DNA of 27,913 nt from an uncultured Bacilli bacterium (GTDB taxonomy: Bacteria; Bacillota_I; Bacilli_A; RF39; UBA660). Location of the stretch: the NCBI GenBank assembly GCA_934091055.1, contig CAKOKN010000013.1:1-27913 (forward strand). The letters run 5' to 3'. Positions 15,195 through 24,200 of the stretch are shown one piece after another. A program made the translations under genes and the position numbers. Below the pieces are notes generated by a model. The model saw only the letters and a list, made by a program, of their open reading frames with translations, was not told where the DNA came from and did no database searches. Positions within the stretch are counted from its first letter, which is position 1, and every line of letters begins with the position of its first letter.

Positions 15195-15519
15195 AATAAT
15201 TTTTCTCCTTCCTTTTTTGAACACTCTCTAATAGTTTAGTTTCAACAGCAAAAGAAAATAAATTTGCATAACTATTAAAGTTAGTAGTTAATTCAATATA
15301 TCTATCCATTTTTTCAGTTTGAAACAAATCAGAATCATCAGCCAATTCTTCTTCAGTATAAGGAGAAAAATCAACAAACTCTTCATAGCTTTTAAATTTT
15401 GTGTATTGCCTTAAGAATTCAGTATTTAAATAATCCCCAATTCTTACATCAATAATAATATCTTCACGTCCCTTTAGTAATACTTTCATCTCTTCTGGAA
15501 CCCTAACATTTATAGCCAT
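15187..15519 (-). CDS. Protein of unknown function (110 aa), first gene of a three-gene operon
   Basis: Not recognised. It starts with a beta-like MAINVRVPEEM followed by a helix and a second IIIDVRIGDY strand, then an acidic, Tyr/Phe-rich middle (FSPYTEEELADDSD) and a helical C-terminus ending in the basic KRKEKNYYE. It is soluble and without Cys or Trp. The opening slightly recalls ribbon-helix-helix antitoxins, but no toxin is next to it and the rest does not fit. AAGGAG lies ten bases before ATG 15519. It overlaps the TrmH gene start by eight bases, implying coupled translation, and a strong promoter precedes it. Confidence 0.78.
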   Translation of the reverse strand: MAINVRVPEEMKVLLKGREDIIIDVRIGDYLNTEFLRQYTKFKSYEEFVDFSPYTEEELADDSDLFQTEKMDRYIELTTNFNSYANLFSFAVETKLLESVQKRKEKNYYE

Positions 15520-15546
15520 ATCTTCTAATCTCCTTCTATTGCATTT

Positions 15547-15574
15547 ATTATATCATGTTTTTTAATGTTGTCAA
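15547..15574 (-). promoter_or_regulatory. Promoter of the 110-aa / TrmH / 70-aa operon
   Basis: On the - strand: consensus -35 TTGACA (15569-15574), 16-bp spacer, consensus -10 TATAAT (15547-15552), about 15 bases before AAGGAG. Confidence 0.85.
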
Positions 15575-15587
15575 TACTAATAAATAC

Positions 15588-15620
15588 AGAAAAAAGAAAA
15601 AACTATTTAAGTTCTCTCTT
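15588..15620 (-). terminator. Terminator overlapping the end of the AMP-binding gene
   Basis: Arms 15594-15604 and 15610-15620 pair over 11 positions with two G-U pairs and a 5-base loop, followed on the - strand by Ts and CT. The TAG stop (15603-15605) lies inside it. Confidence 0.6.
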
Positions 15621-17360
15621 CTTAACTTTAATATCAGCTTCTTTTTTAGCTCTCTCTTCTAATAATTTATAATCAACCTTATCAGCTTTAGTACGAGGTA
15701 ATTCATCTAAGAAAGTAATAGACTCTGGTACTTCATAAGGTTTAAGTTGAATAGCCTCTCCAGTAACACTATTATATAAAGGTTTATAACAAGTATTAAT
15801 AATATAATCGCTTACTTCTTTAGTAGGTAATACACCATCCTTTAATACCACATATGCTTTATTAGTAAATAATAAATCCTTATCAGGTTTAGGAACAACT
15901 ACTGCACTATCAACTACATCAATTAAGGATAAAACATTCTGAATATGTTCTAAGTACACCTTATTTAAATCAGATCTAATGTAATATCTAGAACTTCTTC
16001 CGGTCAAAGTAAAATAACCATTAGTATCCAAAGTACCAATATTTCCAGTTTTATAATATTCTGTTCCCTTATAAATAAACTTTGTACTCTTAGTTAATTC
16101 TTCGTTTTTATAGTAGCCACTAAATACGTGTTTACCAGATATACAAAGCATACCTTCTTCACCATACTTAAGCTCTTCCAAAGTATCGGGGTTTACTATA
16201 ATAGCCTTAGTACCTACAAGAACTCTTCCAACAGTGTCAGGCCTGTTAACTGATCCAACAGCCATTGTATTAGTACCAACAGTCTCAGCATTACCTGACC
16301 CATTACAAATAATAGTATTAGCATTATGTTTCTTAAAAAATTCTACACCATCTTGATTTTGCATTGAAGATAAAAAGTCTCCACCAGACACAAAAGTGTG
16401 TATTGAAGATAAGTCATCATCTTCCTTTACATTTCTCTTTATAAGTTCAAGTAAAGCAGGACTTCCAAATACATAGTTAGGATCCTTACTTAAATAATAT
16501 CTAATATTATCTTTACTTAAAGTAGGAGCAAGTACTGCTACTCTTCCACATATCAAACTCATAATAGTAGAAGTAGCGAATCCATAAGGATAAGAAAATG
16601 GAACACATACTAAACATCTTTCACCAACTTTAGCTTTAATTCTCCCAGTATTCTTCATATATATACCTGAAGCTAATAAATTCTCATTAGTAAGTAATAC
16701 ACTCTTAGGATTACCAGTTGAACCACTAGTAAATAATATTAAAGAATTCTCTTTACCACTATATAAAGTATATATAGGCTTCTTATAATACTTAGAAATA
16801 CTACCAATATCACTAAAAGTCAAATCATCTTTATAACCATTCGCAGTACTATCTATACTATTATAGTTCTTAGTACAAACTTCATCCTTCCTTAAAGTAA
16901 TAATATTTCTTACTCCGCTATTATCTTTAATCTTCTTATTATATTCTTCATCTTTATCATAATCTATAAATAAACTAGATTGAAATTCATTTAAATATCC
17001 AAGTACTTCTTCAATAGAGGACATAGAATTAATAAAAGTAGTAATAGCACCTATGCGGTTACTAGCTAAATAAACTATAACTCCTTGATAAAAATTAGGC
17101 ATAGCAACAGATACAATATCACCTTTCTTAATACCAAGTTCTTTAAAAGTCTTAGATAGAGTTGCAGCATCTTTTAACATTTCATCATATCTAACACTTA
17201 AATTTAAACAATCTATAGCCTCTTCTCTTCTATAAAAAGTACTAAGCATATTAATTGCATTATAAATACTCATATTAGGTATAATAGGATTTCTATCTAG
17301 ATAACTATAATCTTTATTATGTATATTATCTATAGATGGATAACCAGTTAATTTCTTCAT
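15603..17360 (-). CDS. AMP-binding (acyl-adenylate-forming) enzyme, acyl-CoA synthetase-like
   Basis: An ANL-superfamily adenylating enzyme: it activates a carboxylic acid with ATP to acyl-AMP, usually then transferred to CoA or a carrier. Motifs include the P-loop LFTSGSTGNPKS (209-220), the A5 region GSGNAETVGTN (354-364), GEEGMLCISG (400-409), A7 YYKTGNIG (435-442), A8 LTGRSSRYYI (452-461) and the C-terminal lysine region LPRTKADKVDYKLL with K561. Two departures stand out: the A7 Asp that binds the ATP ribose hydroxyls (YxTGD) is N440, and A8 lacks the usual GRxDxxIK pattern. The 585-aa length is normal. ATG 17360 has GAGGGA upstream. No acyl carrier, fatty acid or peptide synthetase gene is adjacent, so the substrate is unknown. 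Confidence 0.87.
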   Translation of the reverse strand: MKKLTGYPSIDNIHNKDYSYLDRNPIIPNMSIYNAINMLSTFYRREEAIDCLNLSVRYDEMLKDAATLSKTFKELGIKKGDIVSVAMPNFYQGVIVYLASNRIGAITTFINSMSSIEEVLGYLNEFQSSLFIDYDKDEEYNKKIKDNSGVRNIITLRKDEVCTKNYNSIDSTANGYKDDLTFSDIGSISKYYKKPIYTLYSGKENSLILFTSGSTGNPKSVLLTNENLLASGIYMKNTGRIKAKVGERCLVCVPFSYPYGFATSTIMSLICGRVAVLAPTLSKDNIRYYLSKDPNYVFGSPALLELIKRNVKEDDDLSSIHTFVSGGDFLSSMQNQDGVEFFKKHNANTIICNGSGNAETVGTNTMAVGSVNRPDTVGRVLVGTKAIIVNPDTLEELKYGEEGMLCISGKHVFSGYYKNEELTKSTKFIYKGTEYYKTGNIGTLDTNGYFTLTGRSSRYYIRSDLNKVYLEHIQNVLSLIDVVDSAVVVPKPDKDLLFTNKAYVVLKDGVLPTKEVSDYIINTCYKPLYNSVTGEAIQLKPYEVPESITFLDELPRTKADKVDYKLLEERAKKEADIKVKKRELK

Positions 17361-17384
17361 ATATTAATCCCTCTTTCACACAAT

Positions 17385-17413
17385 ATTATATATCAAATTA
17401 TCATTAAAGTAAA
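17385..17413 (-). promoter_or_regulatory. Promoter of the AMP-binding gene
   Basis: On the - strand: TTTACT (17408-17413), 17 bp, TATAAT (17385-17390), about 25 bases before the start codon. It begins just after the hairpin array. Confidence 0.6.
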
Positions 17414-17427
17414 TATTTTTTTATTAT

Positions 17428-17577
17428 CCTCGTAAGCCATCTGTCTTACGAGGCATAACAGAGCCTAAGGTCTCTGTTATGAAAATAAGTATCATAACTT
17501 TAGAGACTACAGGCTCTAAAGTTCTTTTTGAAGACCTCAAGGCTTCAAAAAAAGCCATAACCAAAGGTTATGACTTT
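17428..17577. repeat. Array of five tandem hairpins after rpoC
   Basis: Five inverted repeats lie nearly end to end. H5 is CCTCGTAAG/CTTACGAGG (17428-17436/17445-17453). H4 is CATAACAGAG/CTCTGTTATG (17454-17463/17472-17481). H3 is AACTTTAGAG/CTCTAAAGTT (17496-17505/17514-17523). H2 is TTTTTGAAG/CTTCAAAAA (17525-17533/17543-17551). H1 is CATAACC/GGTTATG (17556-17562/17566-17572) with outer AAAG/CTTT. H3-H5 have perfect 9-10 bp stems and 8-base loops. CATAAC occurs three times and GTTATG twice, so alternative pairings are possible. H1 acts as the rpoC terminator; the others fill the gap up to the next promoter. Confidence 0.85.
17547..17577 (-). terminator. Terminator of the rpoB-rpoC transcript
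   Basis: On the - strand, AAAG-x-CATAACC TTT GGTTATG-x-CTTT (12 pairs with one mismatch) is followed by seven Ts. It begins four bases past the rpoC stop codon. Confidence 0.85.
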
Positions 17578-17580
17578 AAA

Positions 17581-20500
17581 TTAATCCATAAATTCTTCTT
17601 CTAATACTTCAGAAGCATCCTCATCAAAGAATTCCTTCTCTAAAGAATATCCAATATCCATATATTCTTTAGCACCAGTACCAGCAGGAATTAACTTACC
17701 AATAATAACATTCTCTTTTAATCCCTGAAGTTTATCCACTTTACCTTTAACAGAAGCTTCTGTTAAAATTCTAGTAGTCTCTTGGAATGAAGCAGCAGAT
17801 AAGAATGAATCAGTCTCAAGTGCAGCCTTAGTAATACCAAGAAGTATAGGTTGACCTATAGCAGGTTTCTTACCTTGAATAACAACATCTCTATTACCCT
17901 TAGTAAACTCTTGTAGAGATACAGTAGTACCAGATACAAGATTAGTATCACCAGCATCCATTATCTTAACTCTAGAAATCATTCTTCTAGCAACAATCTC
18001 AATATGTTTATCATTAATATCAACACCCTGAGATCTATATACTTTCTGTACTTCTTTTAGAATATATTGTTGTACTGTATTAGGATCAGTTACTGCAAGT
18101 AACTCTTTAGGAGACACAGAACCTTCAGTAATTCTCTCACCAGCTTCAATCTTATCTCCTTTTTCTACTCTAAGTTTAGCACCATATAAAGTAATATGTT
18201 CACGAGTTTCAGTATCATTCTTAACATATACCTTAAACTTACCACCAGCTTCTTCTATCTTAGTAACAGTACCAGATATTTCACTAATAGTAGCTTTTCC
18301 TTTAGGTATTCTAGCCTCAAATAACTCCTCAACTCTAGGAAGACCTTGCGTAATATCGGCTCCAGCAACACCACCAGTATGGAATGTTCTCATAGTAAGC
18401 TGTGTACCAGGTTCACCAATAGATTGAGCCCCCATTACACCAACAGCTTCACCAATCTCAACAATATTACCAGTAGCTAAGTTCTTACCATAACAATGTT
18501 GACATACACCGTGATCTGTCTTACAAGTAAGTACAGTTCTTATTTCAACTTCTGTAATACCAGCTTTAACTATCTTATTAGCTATAGCCTCAGTAATATA
18601 TTCATTCTTATCAATTATTACTTCTTTAGTCTCAGGATTAATAACTTTCTTATTAGTATATCTACCAACTATTCTATCATATAATGGTTCAATTATACCA
18701 TCCTTATCATCAGTAAACGCACTAACTAAAGCCCCACTTATAGTACCACAATCCTCTTCTTTAACAATAATATCTTGTGCTACATCAACAAGTCTTCTAG
18801 TCATATAACCAGAGTCTGCAGTCTTTAATGCTGTATCTGCACTACCTTTTCTAGCACTATGTGTAGATAGGAAGAACTCAGACACTGATAATCCTTCACT
18901 AAAATTAGAAAGTATTGGAATTTCAATAGTTTCACCATTAGGTTTTAGCATCAAGCCTCTCATACCAGCAAGTTGTACGAAGTTAGAAATAGATCCTCTC
19001 GCTTTAGAGTTCATCATTATGAATATTGGGTTATCAACATATTCTTTTGCATAAATTTGTAACTCATCTTGAATTTCCTCTTTAGCTTTAGTCCATATCT
19101 CAGTAATATGGTTTAATCTTTCTCTATCAGTAATCAATCCTCTTTGGAATTGTTTATTGATTTTCTTAACTTCCTCATTAGATTTCTCTATTATAGCCTC
19201 TTTATTCTTACTTACTACTACATCAGAAGCTGCTATAGTAATACCAGAATAAGTAGAGAACTTAAATCCTAAATCCTTTAACTTATCTAGGAATATACTA
19301 GTTTCAGTAGTCTTATATCTCTTAAACATTTGAGCTATAATCTTCTCTAATGCACCCTTATTAAATGGTGTAGTAAGAGGCATTTCACTAATCTTTTCAA
19401 GAATATTCTCACCATATTCAATAAAGAATTTACTAGGAGTAATTCCTTCTATATTTTCACTAGTAGCCTCACACAAGTAAGGAAATGAATCCGGTAATAT
19501 TTCATTAAATATAATCTTACCAGGAGTAGTAACCAAATACTTATTCTTATCTTCATCTAAGAATACTTTATATTTAAATGAATTAACAGGTATAGCAATT
19601 CTTGTTTGAAGAGTAATCTCTCTTCTTTGATAAGCCATCAAAGCTTCATTAGAATTCTTAAATACTCTACCTTCACCAGGAAGTCCAGCCTTCTCCATTG
19701 TAATATAATAGTTACCTAATATCATATCCTGAGATGGAGTAACAATAGGATCACCATTTTTAGGAGATAAAATATTATTAGAACCAAGCATAAGTATTCT
19801 AGCTTCTGCTTTAGCTTCTTCACTTAAAGGTACATGCACAGCCATCTGGTCTCCATCAAAGTCCGCATTAAATGCAGTACACACAAGTGGATGAAGTCTA
19901 ATAGCTTTACCACTAACAAGTTTAGGTTCAAATGCTTGAATACCAAGTCTATGTAGTGTAGGAGCTCTATTAAGCATTACAGGATGTTCTTTAATAACTT
20001 CTTCTACAATATCCCATACTTTAGGATCTTGATTTTCAATCATTTTCTTCGCAGATTTAATATTGTTAGCAATACCCTTCTCAGTTAATCCGTGTATAAC
20101 ATGTGGCTTAAATAACTCAAGAGCCATCTCTTTAGGAATACCACATTGATACATCTTTAAGTCTGGTCCAACTACAATAACACTACGACCAGAATAGTCA
20201 ACTCTCTTACCAAGTAAGTTTTGTCTAAATCTACCTTGCTTACTCTTAAGCATAGAGCTTAAACTCTTAAGTGCTCTATTACCTGCTCCAGTAACACTTC
20301 TTCCTCTTCTACCATTATCAAATAGTGAGTCAACAGCTTCTTGAAGCATTCTCTTTTCGTTTTGAACAATAATTGAAGGAGCACCAAGTTCCATTAATTT
20401 CTTAAGTCTATTATTTCTATTAATAACTCTTCTATATAAATCATTTAAATCACTAGTAGCAAATCTACCACCATCTAGTTGTATCATAGGTCTAAGTTCA

Positions 20501-21207
20501 GGAGGTATTACAGGAAGAGCTTCAATAATCATCCATTCAGGTTTATTACCAGATTGAACAAATGAATTAATAACATCTAGTCTCTTAACAAGTCTAATTC
20601 TCTTTTGACCAGTAGCACCTTCTAAATCTTTTTGAATTTCTTCTAATTCTTTATTAACATCTACTTCAGAAAGTAACTCTTTAATAGCTTCAGCACCCAT
20701 ACCAACTCTAAAAGTATTACCATATTTTTCATAATATGCTCTATACTCTTTATCAGATAAAGTTTGCTTCTTAATTAAAGTAGTAGCTCCTGGATCTAAT
20801 ACAACATAAGAAACGAAATATATAACCTCTTCTAAGTCCCTAGGAGACATATCAAGAGTAAGTCCGATGTATGAAGGAACACCCTTAACATACCAAATGT
20901 GACTTACTGGAGTAGCAAGTTCAATATGTCCCATTCTCTCTCTTCTAACGGAAGATTTAGTAACTTCTACTCCACATCTATCACAGACAATATTCTTATA
21001 TCTAAGTCTCTTATACTTACCACAAGAACACTCATAATCTCTAGTAGGTCCAAAGATTTTTTCACAATACAAACCATCTTTCTCTGGTTTCAATGTTCTA
21101 TAATTTATAGTCTCTGGTTTTAATACTTCACCATAAGACCAAGATCTAATTTTTTCAGGTGAGGCAATTCCTATCTTTAAAGCCTTAAAATCATTAGCTT
21201 CTAACAT
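17581..21207 (-). CDS. rpoC: RNA polymerase beta' subunit
   Basis: The 1208-aa catalytic subunit of RNA polymerase. N-terminal zinc-binding motif CSCGKYKRLRYKN...CDRCG, the clamp region KRVDYSGRSVIVVGP, the absolutely conserved catalytic NADFDGDQM (three Asp for Mg2+), the bridge-helix/trigger-loop region GEPGTQLTMRTFHTGG, and the second zinc site CGTIS...CKTDHGVCQHC are all present. The length is close to Bacillus RpoC and there is no large lineage insertion. The ATG overlaps the rpoB stop by one base (TAATG), with AAGGAG ten bases upstream inside rpoB, so the two are translationally coupled. A strong hairpin terminator follows; the usual downstream rpsL/rpsG ribosomal genes are replaced by the hairpin array and the AMP-binding gene. 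Confidence 0.99.
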   Translation of the reverse strand: MLEANDFKALKIGIASPEKIRSWSYGEVLKPETINYRTLKPEKDGLYCEKIFGPTRDYECSCGKYKRLRYKNIVCDRCGVEVTKSSVRRERMGHIELATPVSHIWYVKGVPSYIGLTLDMSPRDLEEVIYFVSYVVLDPGATTLIKKQTLSDKEYRAYYEKYGNTFRVGMGAEAIKELLSEVDVNKELEEIQKDLEGATGQKRIRLVKRLDVINSFVQSGNKPEWMIIEALPVIPPELRPMIQLDGGRFATSDLNDLYRRVINRNNRLKKLMELGAPSIIVQNEKRMLQEAVDSLFDNGRRGRSVTGAGNRALKSLSSMLKSKQGRFRQNLLGKRVDYSGRSVIVVGPDLKMYQCGIPKEMALELFKPHVIHGLTEKGIANNIKSAKKMIENQDPKVWDIVEEVIKEHPVMLNRAPTLHRLGIQAFEPKLVSGKAIRLHPLVCTAFNADFDGDQMAVHVPLSEEAKAEARILMLGSNNILSPKNGDPIVTPSQDMILGNYYITMEKAGLPGEGRVFKNSNEALMAYQRREITLQTRIAIPVNSFKYKVFLDEDKNKYLVTTPGKIIFNEILPDSFPYLCEATSENIEGITPSKFFIEYGENILEKISEMPLTTPFNKGALEKIIAQMFKRYKTTETSIFLDKLKDLGFKFSTYSGITIAASDVVVSKNKEAIIEKSNEEVKKINKQFQRGLITDRERLNHITEIWTKAKEEIQDELQIYAKEYVDNPIFIMMNSKARGSISNFVQLAGMRGLMLKPNGETIEIPILSNFSEGLSVSEFFLSTHSARKGSADTALKTADSGYMTRRLVDVAQDIIVKEEDCGTISGALVSAFTDDKDGIIEPLYDRIVGRYTNKKVINPETKEVIIDKNEYITEAIANKIVKAGITEVEIRTVLTCKTDHGVCQHCYGKNLATGNIVEIGEAVGVMGAQSIGEPGTQLTMRTFHTGGVAGADITQGLPRVEELFEARIPKGKATISEISGTVTKIEEAGGKFKVYVKNDTETREHITLYGAKLRVEKGDKIEAGERITEGSVSPKELLAVTDPNTVQQYILKEVQKVYRSQGVDINDKHIEIVARRMISRVKIMDAGDTNLVSGTTVSLQEFTKGNRDVVIQGKKPAIGQPILLGITKAALETDSFLSAASFQETTRILTEASVKGKVDKLQGLKENVIIGKLIPAGTGAKEYMDIGYSLEKEFFDEDASEVLEEEFMD

Positions 21208-24200
21208 TAGAAATCATCTCCTTCCTCAAGTGAATCTTCAAAATCACTATCTATCATATCATCATCAAAGTCATCATTTAACTCTTCTTCGTCATCAAAA
21301 TCATCTAAAGTATCATCTTCATCATCTAAACCTTTAAATAAAGTTTCTTTATCAACAACTTCTTCTGCTATAGTATCATCACTATCTTCAGCATTCTTTT
21401 CAAGTTCATCAAATCCTACTATATCATCATCATTATTAATAACAGATATATCAAGGCCTAATGCTTGGAATTCTTTTATTAATACTCTAAATGCTTCTGG
21501 AATACCAGGTTTAGGAAGTGGTTGACCTTTAACTAATGCTTCATATACTTTAACTCTACCCACAACATCATCTGACTTATAAGTAAGAATCTCTTGTAAT
21601 ACATGTGAAGCACCATAAGCTTCAAGTGCCCAAACTTCCATTTCACCAAATCTCTGTCCACCAAGTTGTGCTTTACCACCAAGTGGTTGTTGTGTAACAA
21701 GTGAATATGGACCAGTAGCTCTAGCGTGTAATTTATCATCAACCATATGGTGTAATTTAATCATATACATAACACCAACAGATATTCTACTATCAAATGG
21801 ATCACCAGTTCTACCATCATAAAGAACAGTCTTACCATCAGCATCCATTCCAGCTTCTTTCATAGCTGCTGCTATATCTTCAGTCTTAGCACCATCCAAT
21901 ACTGGAGTAGCAAAATGTACACCCAATTTTTTAGCAGCCATACCTAAATGTAACTCTAGTATCTGACCAATATTCATACGAGATGGAACACCCTGAGGGT
22001 TAAGCATAATATCAACTGGAGTACCATCAGGTAAGAATGGCATATCCTCACTAGGAAGTATAAGTGAAATAACACCTTTATTTCCGTGACGACCACTCAT
22101 CTTATCTCCAACTTGAATTTTTCTCTTTTGAATAATATATACTCTGACAACCATACTAACACCACTTGGTAAATCATCATTGTCAGCTTTAGTATAAACT
22201 TTAACATCGTGAACAACACCATCACCACCGTGTGGAACAGTAAGAGATGAATTTCTAACCTCTCTAGTCTTTTCACCAAAGATAGCGTGAAGTAGTTTCT
22301 CTTCACTAGTTAAGTCAGCCATTCCTTTAGGAGTTACTTTACCAACTAAGATATCTCCCTCTTTTACTTCAGTACCAATTCTAACTATACCATTTTCATC
22401 AAGATTACGTCTAGCTTCTTCACCAACATTAGGAATATCTCTAGTAATCTCTTCAGGTCCTAATTTAGTATCACGACATTGAATTTCATAGTCTTCTATA
22501 TGAAGTGAAGTATAAACATCATCTTTAACAAGTCTTTCATTCATAATAACAGCATCTTCATAGTTATAACCATTATAAGTAGTAAACGCTACTACCACAT
22601 TCTTACCAAGAGCAAGTTCACCCTTATCAGTACTTGGCCCATCTGCTATTATTTGACCTTTCTTAACTTTATCCCCACTTCTAACAATAGGAACGTGATT
22701 GAAAGTTTCACCTTGGTTAGATCTTTCAAAACTTGCTAAATAGTAAACATCTTCACCCTTAGCATTTTTAACAACAATCTTTTTAGCATCTGCATAACTA
22801 ACAATACCATCAGCTTTAGCAACCACTACAGAACCACTGTCTCTAGCAGCTATATACTCAGCACCAGTTCCAACAAATGGAGCTTCAGTTTTAAGTAGTG
22901 GTAATGCCTGTCTTTGCATATTAGCACCCATAAGTGCACGAGTAGCATCATCGTGTTCCAAGAATGGAATTAAACTAGTTGTAACTGATACTACTTGTTG
23001 TGGAGATACATCTATATAATCAACTTTGCTAGGACTAACAAGAACTGTCTCTCCCTTATATCTACCTGCTACTACTTCATCAATCATCTTATTATCATCA
23101 TCAACATTAACAGTAGCTTGAGAAATATAATAATCTTCTTCTTCATCAGCAGTCAAATAAACAACTTCATCAGTAAGATGTCCATCCACTACTTTTCTAT
23201 ATGGAGTTTGAATAAATCCATATTCATTAATCTTAGCATAACTAGCAAGTGAAGTAATAAGTCCAATATTAGCTCCTTCAGGAGACTCAACAGGACAAAT
23301 TCTACCATAATGAGAAGAGTTTACGTCTCTAACTTCAATACCTGCTCTATCTCTAGATAATCCACCAGGTCCTAAAGCTGATAATCTTCTCTTATGAGTA
23401 AGTTCTGCTATTGGATTAGTTTGATCCATAAATTGAGATAATTGGCTACTACCAAAGAATTCTTTAATAACTGCAGTAACTGGTCTAATATTAATAAGTG
23501 TTTTAGGAGTTACAGTTTCAATATCTTGAGTAGTCATTCTCTCTCTAATAACTCTCTCCATTCTACTAAAACCAATCTTAAATTGATTTTGTAGTAATTC
23601 TCCCACTTGTTTAACTCTTCTGTTACCCAAGTGATCTATTTCATCATCCTTACCAATACCATCAGCTAAATTTAAATAATAACTAACTGTAGCATAAAAA
23701 TCAGAAATAGTAAGATTCATAATACTAGCATTAGGATCATTACCAATAACCTTAACAATCTTCTTATCATCAACATTAGAGTACAAATGAAGAACTTGGA
23801 TCTTATTATGATCTTCTACACTAGCATTAATAGTTAAATCTTCATTAACCTTGCATTCAACTACACCATAACCCTGATCTAAATATTTAGATAATTCATC
23901 AAATACTTCTTTATTAATTAAAGTACCCTTCTCGATCTTAACTTCACCATCAATAATAATATCTTCAGCAAGTCTATTACCAAATAATCTATCCTTAATA
24001 TTTAGTTTTTTATTAAACTTATATCTACCTACTCTAGCTAAATCATAATGAAAATCATCAAAGAATCTTGTAATTAATTGGTTCTTTGAACTATCTAAAG
24101 TAGTAGGTTCTCCAGGTCTTAACTTCTCATATATTTCAATAAGAGCTTCATCTGTATCGTGTGTAGAATCTTTTTCTATAGTATTCTTTAAGTAAACATC

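Noticed and set aside
15187..15519. Antitoxin of a toxin-antitoxin pair, from its N-terminal beta strand
   Set aside because: No toxin-like partner is adjacent; the next gene is an RNA methyltransferase and the rest of the protein is not ribbon-helix-helix-like.
17428..17577. Possible CRISPR array because of repeated palindromic units
   Set aside because: The units differ in sequence, are true hairpins and lack constant direct repeats with unique spacers of equal size; no cas gene is near.
22995..23252. Open + strand frame inside rpoB and similar short frames inside rpoC and murD-murC
   Set aside because: Each is fully inside a conserved essential gene on the other strand and its translation is AT-driven low complexity.
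23380..23480. Rifampicin-resistance substitutions in RpoB
   Set aside because: The pocket residues read as the usual sensitive form (MDQTN, THKRRLSALG).
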